From the NCBI RefSeq assembly GCF_000247815.1, contig NC_021674.1, positions 78,017,343 to 78,081,342 on the forward strand: a stretch of 64,000 nt of DNA, given 5' to 3'. The stretch's first letter is position 1, and each line of letters starts with the position of its first letter. The notes under the pieces are model-generated. The model was not told where the DNA came from. It saw nothing but the letters and a program-made list of their open reading frames with translations, and did not search any database. Source of the stretch: Ficedula albicollis. Its lineage: Eukaryota > Chordata > Aves > Passeriformes > Muscicapidae. Positions 17,018 through 30,701 of this stretch are shown here, in pieces. A program made the translations under genes and the position numbers.

Positions 17018-17117
17018 TTACTATTTTTCTGAGCAAGGCTCTTTATTTTCAACATGCATATGTACACTTATTATTTTTATGAGTAAGGCTCTTTATTTTC
17101 AACATGCATATGTACAT
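17018..17117. repeat. 50-bp tandem duplication, two copies
   Basis: Units around 'aaggctctttattttcaac' recur with a 50-bp period (17031 and 17081). There are a few differences near the left end. Confidence 0.85.
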
Positions 17118-19368
17118 GGAGACCTGAATGTCATCAGACAGAACTGGAGAGTGCAGGTGAGAGGGACCATGTGTCTACTGTGCCAGCAACTCAACAGGCT
17201 GGAGTGGTACCTGTTGGAATGCGTTCACTAGCTAACATCCACCTGGACTAGCTGCTGAGTGCAACAGAGGCTTGGGGCAGATGTAAAGAAATGAATGGTC
17301 TAAGAGGATACAGGTGCCTAAGCCAGCACCTGGGAAGACTGCAAAATTTGGGGGTCAGATTCGTCAGCATCTTGTGTTTATGTGTACCAAGAAACTGGGA
17401 AACCAGGGAAGCCAGGGCGTGTGTAATGTGTAGACAGGGCATCTAAGGGAGGGATCCACGCTGTGTGGATAAATTGCCCACCAACAGACCTTCATCCTGA
17501 GCTGTTGGAGGTGGAAACACAAAAGCTGTCTGTGCTACCTGTGTTCCTGGGAGTGCTTCTGTCTTTGCTAATTTATGTGGCCAGTCATGTAAGTATGTAC
17601 CTATATATTGTGGAAGAGCATACTGTAGAAGAGCACACACGTGATTCTATGCCTACCAGGGACACGTGATTGGCTTGGTCTGGCTGCTGGCTGGACCTGG
17701 CACCATGGCACTGTGGCAGCCTCATCTCTGCCAGACTATGGGATTCAGCAACTTGCAGTGAATTTTACACGCATTTGGCTTTATGTGTTACTTAAATGGA
17801 ATGTTATAAACAGTTATGAACTTGCAGAGAAATGTGAGGAACAATTTCAATCCTTTGGTTCAGATGAGAATTTCTCTTATACGAGAGACAATTTCCTCAA
17901 ATATCAAAACTCAAGGGGATCCTTCTGTGTTTTATAATACTTCTGTTCAAAAGCTGCAATCTCTGAAAGACCTAGTTTTGAAGTGTGGGAATGAATTTTG
18001 TACTCTATTTTCAGTGAAATAACTTTTGGTATTGGATAAAGCTGTGGACAGCTACTTCTTCAGTCTTTGCTATGCTGGTCATAAGTGTGGAATATTTGTG
18101 TAAACATTAAATGAGCCATAGAAGTTTGGGGTTTGAAATCAAAGGGGGAAAACCATCTTGAGGAAAGAAAAAATTGCTCAGAGAGAGGATTTTTAGTATA
18201 ACATTAAAAAGACCCCTAAATCTATTTGCCATTTGAAATTGCAGCAAGCTATATATTGAGGACTTTCTAAAATGAGAAATCTATTTCTGTGTCTATGTAT
18301 TTTAGGTTTTATGCCACACCCATGATAATTACAATTTGGCATAACATGTTACTGAAGATGGTTGTTACAGTTATTTCTAGAAAAGAGTAAACAACCAGAA
18401 CAATCATTTCCATATCTTCTTTCAGAATAATAAAGGAAGCATTCTACAAAAGCTGCACTTTTTTATGGGAGATTTTGTCCATTTCTTGCACTATATGTTA
18501 TACGATGAGATTGATATGACCATAAGGTTTTCACAGTTTCTTTGAATGATATACCAATAGGAAGTAGGAAGTTACAGCCACCTGGTTTGTGTGAGAAAAG
18601 AAACAAGTCTGAGAAAAACACTGACTTATTTAATATATTCTTGATCTGATTCTTTTCTCACTGTTATTCAAAAATATATGTAGTTAATTATTTTGGCATG
18701 ATGGGAAGTCATTCAGTACTTAAAATCATCAAAATGGTCATATTAGGGTGAATCCACACGCATCTACCAATTTCCTGACAATGTCTAGCAGAGGAAGAAT
18801 AAATGTATGTAATAATTCTTAGTAATGCAAGTCCAGGCTGTAGCAAAGTGCAGGGAATTCTAAACTCAGGGGCTAATCATTCTCCTTGATAACTCCTGAT
18901 GCATTTGTCTTCTGTGAATGTATTTCATTGTTCTCTGAATCCATGCAAATATTTGGCATCCACAAAACCTCTTGCATATGACTTCCATGGTTTCCATTTT
19001 ATATCAAGATTAGAGAGGCCACAGTAACTTTGCTTTGGAGAATGGATCACTATGTAAAATTAAAGCAACTCGAGAACTAAAAGGTAGACATCGATAAAGT
19101 AACTTACAAGCAATCTAGTAAGCATGGGATTTGCACCTTGCCTCTGTAACCACACTGAAGTTTGCCTTCAAAAAAATATGGTTGTGTAAGTTTGACTGGC
19201 CTGAGCCATTAGATAAGTGCACATCTTCCCTTAGAAATGCTTCCCTATGATCTGACTAAGAATACACAGACCTTCTGCAGGCAAATCAGGAACAGAACTC
19301 AGCCTTCCTTAACCTCCATCTCTGTGTGATAAAATCCCCAGTCCCTTTGTTCAGTGTCTGTCACAGTC

Positions 19369-19526
19369 AATTTATTTTTGCCACATCTTCCTCTCTAGTG
19401 TTTGTTTCTATCAAATTTAGTTGTAAGCAAGCAGAGCATTCATTACTAATTTATTTTTGCCACATCTTACTCTCTAGTGTTTGTTTCTATCAGATTTAGT
19501 TGTAAGCAAGCAGAGCATTCATTACT
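19369..19526. repeat. 79-bp tandem duplication, two copies
   Basis: Copies beginning 'aatttatttttgccacatc' at 19369 and 19448 are head-to-tail with about two substitutions ('cttcctc' against 'cttactc', 'tcaaatt' against 'tcagatt'). Confidence 0.92.
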
Positions 19527-21430
19527 CCAAATACTATATGAGGTATTGCTAGGCAAAGAAGTCCTTGAATGCAAGGACCTACCATACAGTTCAAATAAAT
19601 TTGTATTCATTTTTTTAAGGAGAAAAATGGCCTTCATTTCTGGTTGATAGAATTTATCTATGAGATGTGAAAATCACAAACATATTCATCATAATCCTTC
19701 CTTTTCTGGTCCTGTTAATGGATATGCATTCTCACAGTGATTGCATCCCTTTTCTATCAATTTATATAGAGAAATTATATGCTTTTTCTATTAAATATTC
19801 TGAAAAATAAAACATATTTTCAAACTCAAAATCCTTCTTGTACTATAATGAACCTATTTTATTATCATTGAAAGCATACAAAAATATGTCCATTTCTATT
19901 ATATTGAAATTCCATTCAAAATACTTTTTAATTAAAATATAACATCTGCTACTAAAGAAATATTCACTCTTACAGGGAAAACAAAGAACCATGCACCTGT
20001 GACATTGATTTAACATTTGGAGTGACGAAGAATTTCCTTAAAAGGAGAGAGTAAATTGTTAAGGACTAAAAAACAAATAAGGGAAAAGACCATCACTCTG
20101 CCCACTTTTCCATTTACAACAATAATTTATGTCTTTTAAATAATGACACTTCACTGCATTTCAACATACATTTACGTTCAACATACATATGTTCTTTTCC
20201 TCTGCATCAAAAGTGTTTCTCTTTTTAGTTCAGAACCATAGTCACATATGCCACAGAAATCTGCAGGCTTGGAGTGGGAGTAAGTTATATGCAATTATTT
20301 CTCTCACCTCCACCTCTTTGGACACATCCATGACCATCCATTGGCAGTGCTACCCTTCATAACCAAGTGAAAAGCTGCAGTGAAAGCTGTTTGTTTTCTG
20401 ATCAAGTCCTGTGCTACTAAACTGCTGCCAGTCAGTAGCTCCAGTGATGTACAGTAAAACCTAAGTTATAAAATGCTGTGATAGTTATGTGAATTTTTTT
20501 TTGTGGGATTATATTATTTTCCAGATAGAGGAAAGAAATTTCTGTGGAAACAGTTTATTGGAGGTTAACACATTAAAAAAAAAAAAAAGGAAAACTCAAT
20601 CTTGCTCTCTCTGATGGGTGTCAGAGGGCTTAAGCAGTGTCCAGCTGTGTTAGTGTGATGCAGAATGACATTTCCTTCAAGCTAAACCAACAGTGTGATG
20701 GTGCTATAGGGACTACCATGTTCTGAGCCATATTCTATTAGTATAGGTAACAGGAAGATCAGATAGCTGAGGACTGATACATATTAGTAATGGATTCATC
20801 CTCTGGAATCTAGGAAGGGCTACAGCTACCTGGCAAGCAAGGGTGCTGAGGCTGCAGTGTTTGTTTCCACAGCACCAGTCGGAAGGAGTAAAAGGCAAAC
20901 TTGACAGTGTAAACTGACAGCTGCTGACTCCAGGCTTTTAGTAGCCTAGCAGGTGCTGTGCTGAGCAGCACACAGTGGCAGTGGAGGAGTACAAACAAAT
21001 GGAATGAACCAGAGAATAAAAATTGCATGCAGTCTGAAAAAGGCCACTGATCCAAATTATTCCAGTGAAATGGATGTTAAGTGCTGCAGTAGTATAAAGC
21101 AATCCTATTTTGCCTTACCAGCAGATATCACACAAGAATACAGATCCCTCACTGGTCTTCAGAGCCCAGAAATGGTACTCACAGACAGAGTGTAAGGACA
21201 TATAAACAACAAGATGGAGAAAAGCCAAATAGATGTTTATCTGACAAAATATTCTTGAGATTATATCTAGCTACATTTTCCCAGTGATCCTGGAGGATTA
21301 ATTTTTCTTTCTCTTTTCCCATCCCTGAGTCAGAGCTTTGGCATGCCATACAAGACTGGAGGTATTGCATAGTGCAAGCAGAAAAAGTATATGCACTCCA
21401 GGCCAGAAAGACTGTAACTGTAAGCAAATA

Positions 21431-21962
21431 TTGTGGGACCTGTAGTTGATTGATCCTGGCTAGTATCTAAGCACCAGCACAGCCACTTGCTAAGTCCATT
21501 TCCCTGTCCCCAGAGAGATAGGGAGAAAATAAGAGAAAAAGAGAAAAAACTTGTAGAGTTGTGGGAAATTTCAATAAATTAAGAAAAGAGGGGGAAAAAA
21601 AACCTATGCAAGAGATTCAGAGGCAATCATTCAGCACTTCCATAAGCAGACCAATGTTCAGACAAGTCTGCAAGCACTGTTTTATTGTTGAGCATGGCAC
21701 TACGTGGTATAAATTACCCCTTTGGCCAGCCAAGGTCAGCTGTAGCAGCTATGATTCCTCCCAGATTCTTGCCCAGACCCAGCCTACCCTCTGCAGAGGT
21801 CAGAATAAATTTAAGAGAAAGCTTTGGTGCTGCACATATACTGCTCAGCAGCAGCCAAAACACTGATGTATTATCACCACTGTGTTAGTTACAAACCTAA
21901 AACACAGCATCATACAAGATACTATGATAAAAGTTAGCTCCATTCCCTCCAGACCCAGTGTA
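21431..21962 (-). mobile_element. ERVL-type LTR, nearly complete
   Basis: On the minus strand this has the layout of a bird ERVL LTR. The 5' edge lies near 21962, followed by a module with 'ttttatcatagtatcttg' and 'gctgtgttttagg', then 'actgatg'. A central 'ataccacgtagtgccatgc' stretch follows, and the 3' part contains the poly(A)-side T/C-rich tract. About 530 bp fits the usual LTR length. No internal retroviral sequence abuts it on either side and no target duplication is clear, so a solo LTR is most likely. The modules were recognised from memory of avian LTRs. Confidence 0.75.
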
Positions 21963-24900
21963 GAATCATCCAGCTTGTTGCAGGGTGCAGATGCTGCTCT
22001 TCAGACTCTAGCTAGCCTTGCCCACACCTGACTTGGTGTTCAGGTCTGTTTCTAATTTAAGCAAGATGGAAATCTAAACATCAGGAAAAATGGTTGAATT
22101 TGTCAGTCTTTTTTTGGGGGGGGCCGGGATGGGAGGCTTCTTTGGAGCCACATTTGGCCTTTGGATGTCTTTGAAGAAGCTGACTGGATAGTAATATCAG
22201 AAATAACCTGGCAGTGTCTCAATTTGAAAATATGTTTTTTCACCCTGAATCCTTGTTTCCTCACACAGTTCAAGGCAATATAACTTTTGTTACCATATTT
22301 CTCACAGACATCCTTGCCAGAACTATGCTATTAACAAGGTCATTTGTTATTAGTCGTATGGTCGTATGTTCACTTCTTTCTGTGGGAATATCTGAAAAAC
22401 TGCCCATGAACCAGGCTCCTCAGAGTAACCCTGGCTTTACTGGGGAAGGGAAACTCTGCAGGCATCCTTGAATATGCACACACAGGCTTCATCCATCAGA
22501 GAGAGAGCGCTGATCGGGTTTGGAGAGGAGGTGAGAGAATCATCTCACACAGTAAGTTCACAGTGCAGATCTCTGCCTACCAGCTGCTTTCATGGGAGGA
22601 AAGGCCCAGAGATACTCAAGATTAGCACATCACCACATCCACCCACCTTGGGAACTAAAAGACAGACAAAAGGCTCAATGGGCTTCTATCATCTTTGCAG
22701 TCAGGCAATTCATTATAACTCTCCCTTTTCCCACACTGCTCCATGCTCTTCCCTCTGCCCTTCTGCCCTTCTTAAGGAAGTCGACAAGGTAGCTCACAGA
22801 GCTGCTCTTAGGGACTTCAGCCCCAGTGTGCCCTGTCTCAAGGCTATTGTTTTTCCCCTGTCTTCTGGAGACTGGAAAAGGGAAAGGAAAGGGAAGGAGC
22901 AGGGAGCTGTTGACTTAAGTGATAGTCCATTTTTCTCCTTCCACCATATATGTCTCAGACTCGAGACTCTAAGATGTCTGTTTACATAGGATTTCTAGAA
23001 GTTTAGAAACCTTTATCTTAAATGCCTTATAAAATTTATTCTCATGGATTTTTGTTCCTTGGCATCTAACCATTAAGTCCTGTTCTTCATGGTGTCTGCG
23101 TAGATATGGAAGGGGAAGCTGTTTTACCTAAGACTTTTACCTGTCTTCTCTACTAATAAAGGTAGAAAATGTCCTTGATGGCACATGTCAGGTCTCTTGT
23201 CTTTTCTAAGGATCTAAACTTTCACCTTCTACCTATCAACACTAAAGACGTGCTCTAACTTGAGAACTATTTCTCAAGAGCTAAGAAATCTGAAGCAATC
23301 AAGGCAAGTCCTGTGTCAGAAAAGAGCACAAGCAGTGAGTACCAACTGGATTTAAGCCTTATTCCTATAAATACTTCTGCAAACATTTTAATTCTGCTCA
23401 TCCACTTAAAATTATTCACACATGTAAGATCAGGACCTTACACTATAAACACTCAGAGAAAATAAACAGACACTGGGATTTTTTGTTTGGTTTGTTTTGT
23501 AATTACAGACCAAAGATTCTGGGTTAAAGGAATAATAGAAACAATAATAATAATAATAATAATAAAGTTATACTTTCTTTATTAAAGGAAATTTTTTGAA
23601 CATCAGGAAATTAACAGTGAACCAAAGGAGTTCTCAACTTCCACGTAATCTCCTATTATTCACTTAACTCAAGGCATTCATTAATTCTCAATTTTGACTC
23701 CTAAAATTTGTGAAAAATGTCTCAGATACTACTTTGCATAACAGCATTTTCCATTCTCTGAGAAAAATCTGTTTTCCAATTCACTAGAACACAAACATGC
23801 AGTGAAATACCATTCCTTAGAAGGCAAACCAAATAACAAGACAGAGTGCTAGTAGCTGTCTTTTATAGACAATAGAGATTGCACATTGAAGCTTTAAAAG
23901 AAATGCAGAGCCCTGAATCACCACAAAACTGATTACAAAATGGTTATCTTCTATAACTCCTGTTAAGCTTCCTTAACTTAAAACACCTTACAAGCCAGTG
24001 ACAAGAATATATTGCTAAATTGAAGATTCTATATTCAGTATATTAGGTAACATTAAATATGCAATAATTTTCAATTTTAACAATATTTAAAACTATGAGA
24101 AAGCTTCTAGCACTCTGACCTTATATTTCTTGTGATTATATGTCTAAAAATCTTTAGCACACTTTTAACAGACATTATAGAAAGTCAATGCTACGGTTCC
24201 CTCAGCATATTTTCATTTTAGAGTAAGTAACAACATAAAGGGGTTTTTGTGGACAACAGATTTATTGTGATTACAAGTGGAGTAAGTCTGTATTTTATCT
24301 TCTAACAGTTCATTTTCTTTTTTAAGGGACATAGCTAATGCTTTCCTTTAGAGATTGCAAAGCGTGGGTTAGGAGAAGCAGGCATCATGTTCCTCTCCAT
24401 GCAGATGGGGAAACTGTAGAAGAAAGAGGTAAAAGTTACACCTAAACAGACAATCTAATTAGGGCTCCAACATAATACTAAAACTCAATCTTCTATGACA
24501 AAGGACAGGGTGGTTTCAAACCTATCTTACAGTTCAGGAGTCAGCAAAAGCTTTGATCCATTAGTCAGGAGGTCTTGCATGTTTTGACAGTTAAAATAAT
24601 TAAATAGTAAAGATATGGTTTATTCTAGTTGGCTTCCTGGGCAGAAAATTATCCTGGGCAGTTTTAATGTACTACTGAGCAGATAGCCCAAAGTAACATT
24701 CCCAAAATCATCACTAGACAACCAAGGAAAGGTAGGACAGCAAAACAAAGATCTTCTGAATATTAGATATTAGGTGAAGAACACTACCACAGATTTTTGA
24801 ACTATTTTTAATCTAGTTATTTAATCTAAGTGTTTTTTCTTTGTGGTATTTAAAAGAAACTATCTTCACCTATGGAAAAGGACTTTTTGATATTACTGAA

Positions 24901-26440
24901 AGCTTCACCTTACCCAGAATAAGGAAAGAAAACTCCAAAGAAAATGAACTTAGTCCAAATAGGTTAAAAACATAATGTTTATGAGAATGATTTGGTCAAA
25001 ATTCATCAAAGGGATTTGGATTAGGCAGATTCAATCACAATTAAGCTTTGGCAGAATTTTGTCTAATTTTTATATTTATCACAAATGGGATATATAGTTC
25101 CATATTTGTGTCTAGAGATAGACTGGTTTAAATAAGAAATGAGGACAGAATAGAGACTATTTATTTTTTATTTTTAATTTGTATAGAGATATTCAAGTAC
25201 ACCGAGGCAATCACAGCAGCTAAAGAATTATTGCTTTTTTTAGAGTAACAAATTGTACCATGGAAATTTCTCTGTGTTAACATATTTCAGTAATTTCCTG
25301 ATAAATAAATAATATTTACAGTACCATTTGAACTGAGGCATGCCTGTTAATTTTGTTATTAATAAATATAAAGTCTATTAAAAAAGAGGCTTGGGGCATT
25401 TTCTCCTTTTGATTCTTAATTGCTAGTGCTTCTGAAATATTATATTCTTATGGTGCTGCTGTTATTCTTTCAGAGCTCAAGATACTATAATTTTCTTTAG
25501 TAGTGAGGGTTACAATATTTATTGTTTGTATTCATAGAGTTAACAGCATCTGACTTCCTCATATACATTTTTCTAAGCTTCTCAGGTCTTGAGTCATCAA
25601 AATCACCCAGGGAGAGATTTGCAGTAAATCTTTCTGTTCTTGCTCTTCCCTTCCAACTGTCTTCTGTAAGTCTTATTTAAATGTGTTTCTGGAGGCAATT
25701 TTTGTGGGGGTATATTTAGTTCCCTTTATATTTTCAGCAATCTTGATAAAATAAAAGATCCCTCTTGCACAATAAACTTGTATTTTCTGTACTCAGAAGA
25801 GAAGTGCAGCACTTAGACCTGGACCAATTGCATTGGTTTGGAGGATATTATATGTTACTTATTTATTTAAGCCCAAAGACAACCTGAGCCAATCTACTAA
25901 GGCCATAAATTAGAAATACTCTTGGCCAAATAAATCAGGACTTACACCTTTATCTTCAGTGAAATTACTCCAGTTTCACACTAAAGAGAAAATGGCCAGA
26001 TTTTGGCTGCCTAACTCAATGTTGTTTCTTACCTGAGTATATCAGTGCTCTAATTACAGCTTTAAGGATTTTTAGGAGACATAAATGTGAGGCAGGAAAT
26101 TTCAAGATCAATTTACAGCAGTGACATGTTTCCTTAGCCTATGTTTCACTGAGCAGATGGGAAGAGCTTGGGGAGGGCATGAAGTTCAGTCATGTCTGGA
26201 TAAAAGCATTAACTGCAAAATTGTTACAGATCCTCAGCATCTTTTGTAGGTGGTCTTTTTCTTTCACACGTGATTTTTAAATGAAAGAATATAATCCTGA
26301 GAAATGTAGGACTAATTTTTATTTGTATAAGTAAGAAGAGACAAAATAATGCACTTTTGGGAAAAACAATACTTTTGGGTTATTTTTTTCCTACATTCGT
26401 GAATTGATTAATAACTTCAGAAGTGGCTGTAGTTCCTCAG
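21963..26440. other. No gene recognised
   Basis: The longest frame is 173 codons at 22468-22989 (+). It is rich in Ser, Pro and His, and it has no recognisable domain, signal peptide or family resemblance. An open frame of this size can occur by chance in the less AT-rich patch at 22.4-22.9 kb. A short (AAT)n run lies at 23543-23566. The remainder is AT-rich DNA with nothing recognised. Confidence 0.6.
23543..23566 (+). repeat. (AAT)n microsatellite
   Basis: About eight pure AAT units. Confidence 0.9.
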
Positions 26441-26872
26441 TGTCCTGGTTCTGGCCAGGACAAAATTAATTTTATGCAATAGGCAGGATGGGGTATGCCT
26501 AGGACTCAGAGGTTATTCTATATCACCTCACATCTATGCCAGGGAGGGGTAAAAGGACCTCTCTTCTACTTGAGCAAACATGGTGGAGGGAACTGTCTGG
26601 TACTGTCTGATATTGGGATTTTTTTGGTGTGAATATTTTATTTTCTTGTACCATCTGTCATTTGTATTGTTATTGTTTGTTTTCTAATTTCTTTGCCGTC
26701 TGCAGTAAATTGCTCTTATCTCAACCCTTGATCTTTGCCCTCCAATTCCCTTCTCCATGGCACCACAGCAGTGAGGAGTAGAGGAAAGTGGGGAAGCAAG
26801 AGAGAGTGATGTGTGATTTGGAGAGTCTTAGTATGGACACCAAATTGAGGAGTACAGTTCCTAAACCACATC
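26441..26872 (+). mobile_element. ERVL-type LTR
   Basis: It begins with 'tgtcctggttctggccagga', which matches the characteristic 5' edge of bird ERVL LTRs. Further in come 'ttattctatatcacc', 'gagcaaacatggtgg' and a T-rich stretch, then the poly(A)-side module 'taaattgctcttatctcaac', and it ends at about 'cctaaaccaca'. The length of about 430 bp is reasonable for the family. It is plus-oriented, opposite to the pol fragment that follows within 60 bp, so the two are not parts of one intact provirus. The 3' half resembles the LTR remnant at 75-300. Confidence 0.8.
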
Positions 26873-26929
26873 GTTCAGGTGAGGGTTGGGTGGAGTTGGG
26901 GTACTTCACATCAGCTGTACCATCCTGAA

Positions 26930-27720
26930 ATCTCAATTCAGGGATTGTCCTCAAGTCTCCCTGTGAACTTTTTGCCAGATACTCCAGGAAGGATCATTAT
27001 CCAATGGATATAGTGCACAACACATTTTTCACATCTTATCCTGTCTTTACTAGCCCAAGGGCTACTGAATGACCAATCTCCTGTTGAATTTTTCCAAAAG
27101 CTTGTGGTTGTTCAGGATCCCACTCAAAATCATTCTATTTTCATGCCATTTGATAGAGACGATTTACAATCTGACTATAATCTAAAATATGCATTCCCAA
27201 ACCCACAGTACCTAAAAAAAGTCTGATTTTTCTTCTTGCTGGGTGGTGGGGACATAGATGCTATTTTATTGACAGTGTCCATTGGAATCTGATGGTGTCC
27301 ATCTTGCCATTTTGTTCCTAAAAACTGAATTTTCTGGGCAGGTCCCTTGACCTTACTTTGTTTTTCTAAAAACTTTCTAAAAAACTTCCTCTGCTGAGTA
27401 GCCCCACATAATGACATCATCAATATACTGCAAATGTTATGGAGCCTCTCCATTTTGCAGTGCAATCTGGATCAGTCTCTGGCAAATACTGGGGCTATAA
27501 TTCTACCCCTGGGGCAGTTGGTTCCAGGTGTAATGGATGCCCCTCTAAGTGAACATGGACTGTGGCCTGGATTCTGATGCTAAAGGAATGGAGAAAAATG
27601 CATTAACAATGACATCTTGCTGCCTTAAAATCCAGTTTATGCAGAAGATCCAGCTTGCCTGGCACAGCAGCGCTCAGTGGTGGTGTGACTTTGTTCAGCC
27701 CGCAGTCAGTCAGTCAGTCA
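26930..27720 (-). pseudogene. pol: Broken ERVL-type retroviral pol fragment (RT to RNase H start)
   Basis: This is a decayed piece of an endogenous retrovirus polymerase, read right to left. Around 27500-27560 a reverse-transcriptase region with an LPQG motif is readable. The catalytic YIDDV motif is encoded at 27413-27427. Downstream comes a stretch including SKVKGPAQ and a KWQDG motif (about 27295-27350), then the connection domain (about 27020-27180) and the beginning of RNase H near 26940-26990. These pieces lie in different frames and are separated by frameshifts and stops, so no functional enzyme is encoded. Integrase, protease and gag are not seen. The fragment lies between a plus-oriented LTR and a possible plus-oriented LTR piece. 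The ERVL-like assignment comes from pattern recognition; class and family were not checked by search. Confidence 0.8.
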
Positions 27721-27739
27721 GTCTCCATTCTCCACTGGA

Positions 27740-27990
27740 CTTATGCACAGGACATGTAGGACTATTGAAGGGCACCAACAGCTACCTTCCCTTCGAGCAA
27801 GCATGGCAGAGGGAGTAGTGGGGTGGTTCCAGACCTAAGCTGGAGGGAGGGTTTGGGTAACGCCATCTTCAAAGAGAGGGAGTGGTCGGGTGTCGTGGCT
27901 GTGGTCAGGCTGCGCCCTGTGGTGAATCACTCTCTCTCTTTTGGAAACTTTTGTTATTGATATTGCAACAGTGATAGCTGGCAAAAGACC
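27740..27990 (+). mobile_element. Possible second LTR fragment
   Basis: It contains 'gagcaagcatggcagaggga', similar to 'gagcaaacatggtggaggga' inside the LTR at 26441-26872 and in the same orientation. A C/G-rich stretch and a T-rich 'ttttgttattgatattg' segment follow. The ends are not defined. It could instead be internal retroviral sequence or an unrelated old repeat. Confidence 0.35.
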
Positions 27991-30701
27991 CCACAATTTT
28001 TAAGATAAATTCACAGAGAACATCTGCCTAATAGCAGTGTTGAAGTATGACAACTGATTTTCTTGCATGTCGTTCTGTTGGGCTGAAACACCACCTTTCA
28101 CCCCTGGACTTAAAACCACTTTACAAATGCCTCTGTATTAAGTTAAGGTTCACAATATGTGATGCATGTTTGTTTGAGGGAAGAGAACAAAGAAATCTGT
28201 TGCATGAGGCTAAAGGAGTCATGAAGGCAAAGATGTGTGGAAAATGAGAGGAGTTGATAGATATGGGGGTATTTGAATGTCTAGTCAACAGGAAATATTC
28301 CTTTTCTGAACTCTTTTTCCTCTTCAATAGCACTTTACCTTTGGGCTGAAAAAGAAAGACAAGGTAGAGAAAAAAAATACTGGTTAATATTGCACACATC
28401 AGATAATAGTTTAAAAAGAATATCCTCTCAAATGTACTGGGTGAGTAAGAGTACTAAATTATTAGGACTCATAGCCTTTCTATTCCATCATTATACACTT
28501 GGAAGCAAAAACACCAGGCCAAAAACTGGTGAATGTTCAAGATGAAGAAGAATATAGGAGAGAGGGAAGAGAGGAGAGATGCACAGATGGGGAAGGGGCA
28601 TGCAGCTGCCTGGCCCAGCAGTAGGGGAAAGCAGAAGATAACACTGTAAAAAGCCTGACACAAATTTGTTTTGTCAGATGTGCCTCTGTAGCAGGAATCA
28701 AAGGAATTCAAGTGCTTCATCTTTCTTTTTCTTGATGCACTTAGCCTCTCTCTCTTCTTGCCCACTATTTTCCAGGGGTACCCCAAAGGTGAGCCCTTTG
28801 TTTCAGTGGAGCTCCACAGACTCCAGGATCCTACTGCTCACAAACTACTTTATTAATCCAGCACACACTGCTAGCTTGAGTGCATATACATTAGTCTTGC
28901 TAAAAACCTTTATTTTAAAGAAAGAAAAAGGATAAAGAACAACAAATTAATCAAATCTCAGTGATTATATTCCAGCTGCTGAGCTCCTAGTAAAATTCCC
29001 AGCACATGTGTTCACATTTTCCCATTTGTTTTAGGATATACAGTGAAGAGGGGACATAACCTGAGTGATGAAACTCCATTTTTTCTAATGAGTTACATAT
29101 GTTTTGCATTAATGCTGCATGAAATGCATTGTGTGATTAGGTTGATGGGAAGTATATAGGTATATAGAGATACATCTTGCTAGTAACAAGATTTCTCTCT
29201 TCACAGTACTGTTTAATACTGTGAAATATTAAAAGGAAGGGAAATACAAAGCACATGTCTGACCTGTACCCAGTTCTGCTCTTTATTAGTAATCAGATAA
29301 TTGACTTAGATTTCTTTGAGGCTCTTCACGTTAATGACAGAAGCAATACAGATGCACACTGACATGAATTGTTCCCAAGGTGTTTCCTGATCTTAGTGAA
29401 CTTGTCCAAAGGAGGAGCAGCAGAAGGTATTCAACCTGTATTCCTGGCTCATCTGTTTTCAGCTGATATCTGAGACACTTGGGAAGATTTTCCTCGGTTC
29501 TGTCTCTAAGGACAAGGAATAAAGAGAATATAAAAGAATCTTTTACGCAGCGTTTAGCAGCAGTTCCTAGAGTAGCAAGCGGTAAGATATATTCTCCTTT
29601 GAACAGATTTCCAATAAATCTGGAAAGGCACAGGGGGTAGAAGAGATCAATGAACCATGCTGAGTTACAGAATGACCTTACAGCCCACAGGAAGAAGATC
29701 TCATTGGTGTTTATTTTTAGATGACAACTGTGTTGGACTGACTTTTCTTTCTTGGCAAATGCACTAAGAACAGAAGTGGTATAAATAACACCTATGGTGA
29801 TTTTGAATATAGCAGAAAGGAATCCAATGAGGCCTCCAGCCTCCTGTTAATGTATACATCGAACCCCAGTTAACATCATTGCAAATTTTAACCATGTGCA
29901 GCAGTTAAAGAATCAATCTTGTGCCGACAAAACGGCACCACTGGCTATTTTGCATTTGGTTAGCAGCAAAAGCTTGCCTCATAAACAAGCTCATGTCTCA
30001 AGGTTTTTGGAAAAAGCCACAAAAATAAAACATCAGGTGCAGCAGCAGTCGGCAGTGACACAGGTTTTCACTGAGCCTTTAGAAAGACAATGGAAAGGGG
30101 GCTAAATTCAGAATAGATGTTATATAAATAGAAAAGAATAAAAGAAGAGATACAGAGTAAATTCCACAACCACATTTTAACAGTGATTGTTTCCCTATTT
30201 ATTTAGGCAATTTATTTTTGTCAAAATATTAAGAATGACAATGTTTACTCTCTTGGAGCAGCGCCTGCATTTTGTTTGTGTGAGTACTGTGAAAAGTCCA
30301 CCTTAATTTTCACTAAACAAGGAGCAATATCTTGACAGTATACTTCCTATGATGTCTGTTTTTATTAATTTCTTTTTTTTGAACCCTCAACTCTTGGAGT
30401 TTCTTTTTTGTTGGTTTTACTACTTGGAATCTTCGTTTTCATTAAGTAGTAATGAAGTACTAAGTGCTTATGCTTGCAGATTTCATGCTGAAAATGTGTT
30501 CTGATCTTACCTTTTAATTTCAGAGAAAAAAAGAAGAGTTGATGAAAAATTTATCTTACACTCTTATTTATTCTTTATTATTATTGTTTAGAATTTAGCT
30601 ACAGCTATAAAGTTTTTACTGATATTTAGATAGATCATGATGTATGCCTGTCTCTCTGGTAGGAATTCTGAATGCTTTCAGTAGCAGTACTGTGTTTTTC
30701 C

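Larger units (their letters stand above)
16410..21430. other. No gene recognised; possible unclassified old repeat at 16.4-17.7 kb
   Basis: All frames are below 100 codons. The 16410-17700 part is less AT-rich than its surroundings and has LTR-like texture, but no terminal TG/CA pair or known module was recognised, so it is left unclassified. The stretch holds the 50-bp and 79-bp duplications listed separately and a short A run at 20576-20588. Confidence 0.6.

Noticed and set aside
16410..17700. Region considered as an LTR or internal ERV sequence
   Set aside because: The texture is suggestive, but no LTR end, poly(A)-side module or retroviral motif could be identified.
21431..27720. The LTR at 21.4 kb and pol at 27 kb considered as one minus-strand provirus
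   Set aside because: The orientation is compatible, but the 5 kb between them shows no retroviral sequence and contains a plus-oriented LTR.
29560..29590. Donor-like 'gtaaga' considered as an exon end
   Set aside because: It is an isolated motif without a matching acceptor or open frame.
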